Source: Alcanivorax hongdengensis A-11-3 (GTDB lineage Bacteria > Pseudomonadota > Gammaproteobacteria > Pseudomonadales > Alcanivoracaceae). Taken from it: 64,000 nt of DNA. Shown here one piece after another: positions 59,826-64,000 of the stretch. The notes under the pieces were generated by a model, which was not told the DNA's origin, did no database searches, and saw only the letters and a program-made list of their open reading frames with translations. The number at the start of each line of letters is the position of its first letter. The first letter of the stretch is position 1. A program made the translations under genes and the position numbers. The DNA lies in assembly GCF_000300995.1 (NCBI RefSeq), contig NZ_AMRJ01000005.1, positions 1 through 64,000 on the forward strand, given 5' to 3'.

Positions 59826-62282
59826 CTACATGGAGGGCCGTTCGGCGTGCACCTTGACCTTCTTGAGGTTCTTGTCGAAGGCGTCGGTGAGCAGGCAGTC
59901 ATAACGCATGGCGTCGTAGTCGTTGACCGCGTCCACCTGATCCCTGGCGATAACGCCTTTCTCGGCGGCGTCCTGCAGTTTTTCCAGCACTGTGCTGCCT
60001 TGCAGCTGACCCTTGCCGTCCGCTTTCAGGAAGGCCATATAGGCCGGCTCCACTTCCAGCAATTTGCTGTAGGTGACTTCCACGCGGCCGATGGCATCTT
60101 CCGGATCCCGGGAGATGTAGGCCGGCTCGGCCAGGGCGTCACGCACGGAGCTGGGCTCCATGATTTGCGTGCCCAGCATGCGGATCATATCGTCATCCGG
60201 TGCCTGGGCCATGCAGGGGCGACCAAACGGGAAAAACAGCGCCTTGAAGACATGGGCAATGCCGAAGAAACCGAAGTTGCGGGTGAACGCATCCAGGGAA
60301 TCGTGGGCCTTGCTGAAGGCGCGACGCAACGCATAGGTGGCGTGGGCGTCGTTGGCCTCGTCCCGGGGCAGGGTGGCGTGATACTTGAGAATGGCACAGG
60401 CAATCAGCAGCTGGCTGTGCATGTCACCCAGGCGCGCGGACAGCAGCTCGCGACGCTTGAGGTCGCCACCCAGCAGGCCCAGGGCCACATCGGCGGTGCT
60501 TGCCAGCACGGCGCTGTAACGGTTGATCAGGCGATACCAGGGGGCGCTGAAGGCATCCGCATTGCCCGGTGCCTGTGAGAACAGCCCACCGGCCAGGCCC
60601 TGGACGATGGCCCGGGACATGTTGCCGGCGGTATGCCCGGCGTGGCTGAAGAACAGTTTGTCGAAATCCTGCAGTCCCTTTTCCTTGTCGTCCGCCTGGA
60701 TGGCCTGCAGCTCCTCGTAGAGGTAGGGGTGGCAGCGCATGGCCCCCTGACCGAAGATCATCAGCGAACGGGTAAGGATGTTGGCCCCTTCCACGGTAAT
60801 GGCGATGGGGGTGGACTGGTAGGGCAGTGCCAGGAAGTTGCGGGGACCCAGCTGAATGCCGCGCCCACCGGCGATATCCATGCCGTGGTTAATCAGGTCA
60901 CGCATCATTTCGGTGGCATGGTATTTGGCCATGGCGGTCACCACGGAGGGCGCACCGTCTTCCAGCGAGCGGGTCACCAGATGGCGGTAGGCTTCCAGGG
61001 TGTAGGCAATACCGGCGATTTCCGCTGACGCTTCCTGAACGCCTTCGAACTCACCGACGGCGGTCTTGAACTGGCGACGGATGCGGCCGAAGGCGCCGGT
61101 CATGCGGTAGCCGATTTCGCCGCTGGCGGTGGCCAGGGCGGGCAGGGAGATACCACGGCCGGCGCCCAGGCATTCAATCAGCATGCGCCAGCCCTTGCCG
61201 GCCATTTCCGGGCCGCCAATGATGGCATCCAGCGGCACGAAGACGTCCTTGCCATTGATGGGGCCATTCATGAAGGGGGAGCCGGGGTAGTGGCGACGGC
61301 CGATTTCCACGCCCTTGGTGCTGGCGGGAATCAGCGCACAGGTAATGCCCAGCTCGTCTTCATCACCAAGCAGGTGGTCCGGGTCATAAAGCTTGAAGGC
61401 CAGGCCCACCACGGTGGCCACCGGTGCCAGGGTGATCCAGCGTTTGGCGAAGTTCAGGCGCATGCCCAGCACTTCCTTGCCGTCGATCTTGCCCTTGCAG
61501 ATCACACCGGTATCGGGAATGGCGCCGGCGTCGGAGCCAGCTTCCGGGCCGGTGAGACCGAAGCAGGGGATTTCGTCACCCTTGGCCAGGCCCGGCAACC
61601 AGCGATCCTTCTGTTCCTGGGTGCCGTATTCGGCGAGCAATTCACCGGGACCGAGCGAGTTGGGCACCATGGCGGTAACCGCAGCGGTCAGCGAACGGGT
61701 GGCGATTTTGCTCATGATGCGGCTCTGGGCATAGGGGGAGAACGCCTTGCCGCCGTATTCCCTGGGGATGATCAGGCTGAAGAAGCCCTTGTGTTTGAGG
61801 AAATCCCAGACTTCCTCGGGCAGGTCACGCAGTTCATGGAAGATCTGCCATTCGTCGAGCATCTGGCACAGTTCCACCACCTCATTGTCCAGGAACGACT
61901 GCTCCTCGTCGGTGAGGGTGGAAAACTGCAGTTTGGAAAAATTCTGCCAGTCCGGCTTGCCGGAAAACAGATCTGCCTCGAACCAGGTGGTCCCCGCCTC
62001 GATGGCTTCGCGTTCGGTATCGCCAATGGCTGGCATGACCTTGGCCAGCGCGTTGTAGACCGGACGGGAAATGAATTTCTGTCGCAGATCCACATGGTTG
62101 AGCACCACCAGTACCCCTGCTACCAGGATCAGCAGGATGGGGTTGAACAACCAGGAGGCGAGGAAGCCGCACAACAGCCAGACAATGGCGAAGACGGCAC
62201 TACCCACACCGCGGGACAATCCCTGATAGAAAATGGTCAGCAGTGTGGCAACTAACAACACAATAGCCAGAAGGCTAAGCAT
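59826..62282 (-). CDS. fadE: Acyl-CoA dehydrogenase FadE
   Basis: An 818-residue membrane-anchored acyl-CoA dehydrogenase of the gammaproteobacterial FadE type (E. coli FadE is 814), which performs the first, FAD-dependent step of beta-oxidation. Two N-terminal transmembrane helices (about residues 4-24 and 29-62) anchor it. The dehydrogenase core shows CFGLTGPEAGSDAG near residue 238, NFAKRWITLAP near residue 283, and the helical C-terminal FAD region with HGMDIAGGRGIQ near residue 462 and TVEGANILTRSL near residue 493. AAAGGAG stands eight bases before the ATG. It passes electrons to EtfAB. It is divergent from cnoX. Confidence 0.95.
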   Translation of the reverse strand: MLSLLAIVLLVATLLTIFYQGLSRGVGSAVFAIVWLLCGFLASWLFNPILLILVAGVLVVLNHVDLRQKFISRPVYNALAKVMPAIGDTEREAIEAGTTWFEADLFSGKPDWQNFSKLQFSTLTDEEQSFLDNEVVELCQMLDEWQIFHELRDLPEEVWDFLKHKGFFSLIIPREYGGKAFSPYAQSRIMSKIATRSLTAAVTAMVPNSLGPGELLAEYGTQEQKDRWLPGLAKGDEIPCFGLTGPEAGSDAGAIPDTGVICKGKIDGKEVLGMRLNFAKRWITLAPVATVVGLAFKLYDPDHLLGDEDELGITCALIPASTKGVEIGRRHYPGSPFMNGPINGKDVFVPLDAIIGGPEMAGKGWRMLIECLGAGRGISLPALATASGEIGYRMTGAFGRIRRQFKTAVGEFEGVQEASAEIAGIAYTLEAYRHLVTRSLEDGAPSVVTAMAKYHATEMMRDLINHGMDIAGGRGIQLGPRNFLALPYQSTPIAITVEGANILTRSLMIFGQGAMRCHPYLYEELQAIQADDKEKGLQDFDKLFFSHAGHTAGNMSRAIVQGLAGGLFSQAPGNADAFSAPWYRLINRYSAVLASTADVALGLLGGDLKRRELLSARLGDMHSQLLIACAILKYHATLPRDEANDAHATYALRRAFSKAHDSLDAFTRNFGFFGIAHVFKALFFPFGRPCMAQAPDDDMIRMLGTQIMEPSSVRDALAEPAYISRDPEDAIGRVEVTYSKLLEVEPAYMAFLKADGKGQLQGSTVLEKLQDAAEKGVIARDQVDAVNDYDAMRYDCLLTDAFDKNLKKVKVHAERPSM

Positions 62283-62489
62283 GATGAACTCCTTTGCCGG
62301 ATAAAAATCCCTGAGGACAGGTTTAACATAGCCTAGCGAGCGACCATCGAGATCATGTGAAAGAGGGCCGCTGCCCCAAACCAGTCTTTACACAGTCTCC
62401 CCGGCTCGAGTGTAAGCCGTCAACTCGACATTTTGGATCATCCATGGCGTACAATTGGCGCCTCATTCGCAGTTTCAGGAGTTACGGCG

Positions 62490-63359
62490 GTGCAGCAGAA
62501 CAGCTTCATCATTGATGTCACCGAACAGAATATCCAGCAGGTGCTGGAACAGTCCCGCCAGATCCCGGTGATCGTGGATTTCTGGGCCAGCTGGTGTCAG
62601 CCCTGCCAGCAGATGGCGCCCCTGCTGGAAAAGCTGGTCAATGAATACCAGGGCAAGGTGGTGCTGGCCCGGGTCAATGCCGATGAGCAGCAGATGATTG
62701 CCAGCCAGTTCGGGGTGCGCAGCCTGCCATCACTGAAACTGGTCTATCAGGGGCAGCTGGTCAGTGAGCTGGACGGTGCCCAGACCGAAGGGGCCCTGCG
62801 CCAGTGGTTGGCGCCGGTGGTTGACCCGGAAGCGGCCCAGCAGCAACAGGATGAAAGCTTTCTCGAGCAGGTGCGTATGGCCATGGAGGCCGGGCACGGT
62901 GAGCAGGCCGAGCAGGCGCTGCGCCAGATGCTGCAGGAAAGCCCGGACAAGCATGCATTTCGGGCCCTGCTGGTGGAATACCTGCTGGGCGAAGGGCGCC
63001 GTGACGAGGCCATGTCCTGCCTGGCGGAAGTGACCGAGGATGTGGAGGTACTGCGCCCGTTCCGTGCCCGGTTTGCCTTGCTGGAGAAACTGGCCGGTGA
63101 CAGTGAGCCGCTTGCCGAACTGAGCCGGCGTCTGGCGCAGGACGCCACGCCGGATGACCTTTATGCCTATGGTTTGCAGGCCGCCGCCGCCGGGCAGTTC
63201 CAAGCCGGGCTGGAGGCCCTGCTACAGCTGTTGCGTGATCACGGCAGCTACCGTGACGGGGTGGCGCGCAGTGCCCTGCTGGAGGTTTTTGAATGCCTGC
63301 CAAAGGGGGACCCGCTGGCCAGCGAATACCGCCGCAAGATGTTCAACTATCTCTACTGA
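62490..63359 (+). CDS. Thioredoxin-TPR chaperedoxin (YbbN/CnoX type)
   Basis: A 289-residue cytoplasmic protein with an N-terminal thioredoxin domain (about 1-110) and C-terminal TPR-like helices (about 120-289), the layout of E. coli YbbN (CnoX). The active site reads WASWCQPCQQM near residue 33, a CxxC motif, so it may have redox activity as reported for some CnoX proteins. CnoX protects unfolded proteins from oxidation and cooperates with GroEL. The start is a GTG at 62490 with AGGAG seven bases upstream. A TACAAT (-10 type) lies at 62451-62456. A strong terminator follows the gene. Confidence 0.88.
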   Translation: MQQNSFIIDVTEQNIQQVLEQSRQIPVIVDFWASWCQPCQQMAPLLEKLVNEYQGKVVLARVNADEQQMIASQFGVRSLPSLKLVYQGQLVSELDGAQTEGALRQWLAPVVDPEAAQQQQDESFLEQVRMAMEAGHGEQAEQALRQMLQESPDKHAFRALLVEYLLGEGRRDEAMSCLAEVTEDVEVLRPFRARFALLEKLAGDSEPLAELSRRLAQDATPDDLYAYGLQAAAAGQFQAGLEALLQLLRDHGSYRDGVARSALLEVFECLPKGDPLASEYRRKMFNYLY

Positions 63360-63379
63360 TTCCTGCCGGGCATGGCCTG

Positions 63380-63414
63380 AAAGCGCTGCGGTGGTGCGCC
63401 GCAGCGCTTTTTTT
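63380..63414 (+). terminator. Intrinsic terminator of the cnoX-like gene
   Basis: Perfect stem AAAGCGCTGCGG/CCGCAGCGCTTT (63380-63391, 63399-63410), seven-base loop, then a run of T. It separates this gene from glnK. Confidence 0.93.
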
Positions 63415-63455
63415 GTGTCCGCGGATCATGGCTGCGTCATTATGGCGTTCGAGAA

Positions 63456-63472
63456 TGCATTTATATGGTGCA
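63456..63472. promoter_or_regulatory. NtrC-like site 1
   Basis: TGCATT-TATAT-GGTGCA; the consensus is TGCACC-N5-GGTGCA. The right half is perfect. Centre is 31 bases (three helical turns) from site 2, so both could be filled by adjacent dimers. Confidence 0.55.
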
Positions 63473-63486
63473 TCTTGCGCCATTTA

Positions 63487-63503
63487 TGCATTGTTATTGT
63501 GCA
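63487..63503. promoter_or_regulatory. NtrC-like site 2
   Basis: TGCATT-GTTAT-TGTGCA, inside a wider palindrome with arms ATTTATGCA and TGCATAAAT (63482-63508). About 85 bases upstream of the expected transcription start. Confidence 0.55.
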
Positions 63504-63539
63504 TAAATGGCCAGAGTTACAGCTAACCCACTGATTTAA

Positions 63540-63986
<447 letters not shown>

Positions 63987-63996
63987 GGAACCCATA

Positions 63997-64000
63997 ATGA
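63997..64000 (+). CDS. Probable start of amtB (cut by window end)
   Basis: An ATG at 63997 with AGGA eight bases upstream directly follows glnK. Ammonium transporter AmtB is the usual partner, but only the start codon is in the window, so this is inference from gene order. Confidence 0.4.

Noticed and set aside
62283-62489. A PsrA-type box in the fadE upstream region
   Set aside because: Only partial matches such as GGTTTG are present; no paired CAAAC/GTTTG was found.
63456-63486. A TGGTGC-N5-GCGCCA inverted repeat at about 63466-63482 as an NtrC site
   Set aside because: Its half-sites point the opposite way to the NtrC consensus; the overlapping TGCATT-N5-GGTGCA fits better.

Overview
The window is a GC-rich, gene-dense stretch of a gammaproteobacterial chromosome. 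The gene set points to a marine, lipid- or hydrocarbon-using organism of the Alcanivorax type: a large membrane-anchored FadE, ETF plus ETF-ubiquinone oxidoreductase, a bacterial acyl-CoA-binding protein, several hotdog or TesB-like thioesterases, the 180-kDa NAD-glutamate dehydrogenase, an Anbu peptidase cluster and a CnoX-type thioredoxin. The taxonomic call is inference from gene content; no rRNA gene or other phylogenetic marker RNA is present.

Layout. 1-5 kb: a small unknown gene, a secreted small protein, an MpaB-type oxygenase, an HD-domain (PhnZ-like) protein and a class II aldolase on the minus strand, with a divergent Crp/Fnr regulator; a MITE-like element sits in the divergent promoter region. 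5-16 kb: a PL7-like lipoprotein, five tandem 44-45-bp hairpin repeats, metG, two convergent hybrid sensor kinases, a PhoD-like phosphatase, a candidate structured RNA and a DUF2288 gene. 16-28 kb: gdhB, a radical SAM gene behind a LexA-like palindrome, an SDR-TetR-hydrolase operon behind paired operators, a hotdog protein, a DUF748 protein and a spermidine-synthase-like protein. 28-34 kb: slt, rsmC, an extended SDR, tRNA-Gly(CCC) and umuDC with its own LexA-like box. 34-39 kb: divergent ETF-QO and etfBA around a PsrA-type box, then another SDR. 39-48 kb: an FAD oxidoreductase, the ATP-grasp / alpha-E / transglutaminase / Anbu operon, an LTA-synthase-like sulfatase, a thioesterase and an acyltransferase. 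48-57 kb: a membrane GAF protein, ACBP, an unknown periplasmic protein, an EamA transporter, an MtfA-like peptidase, and an operon of an OmpA-family protein with a lipoprotein carrying 20 thrombospondin type-3 repeats. 57-64 kb: minCDE, whose terminator is split by an IS4-type MITE, then fadE, cnoX and glnK, the last with NtrC-like sites; amtB probably starts in the final bases.

How the genes work together: FadE, EtfAB, ETF-QO and ACBP form the electron and acyl-CoA handling core of beta-oxidation. The umuDC box and the radical SAM box share the core CTGNNCATATGNNCAG and probably mark SOS control. GlnK (with AmtB) is the nitrogen-status module and GdhB the glutamate catabolic enzyme. The most notable observations are the MITE inside the min terminator, the candidate structured RNA near 15.2 kb, the LexA-like box on the radical SAM gene, the Anbu cluster, and the TSP3-repeat lipoprotein coupled to an OmpA protein. 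None of the gene families is unknown to me; the novelty lies mainly in regulatory and mobile structures.
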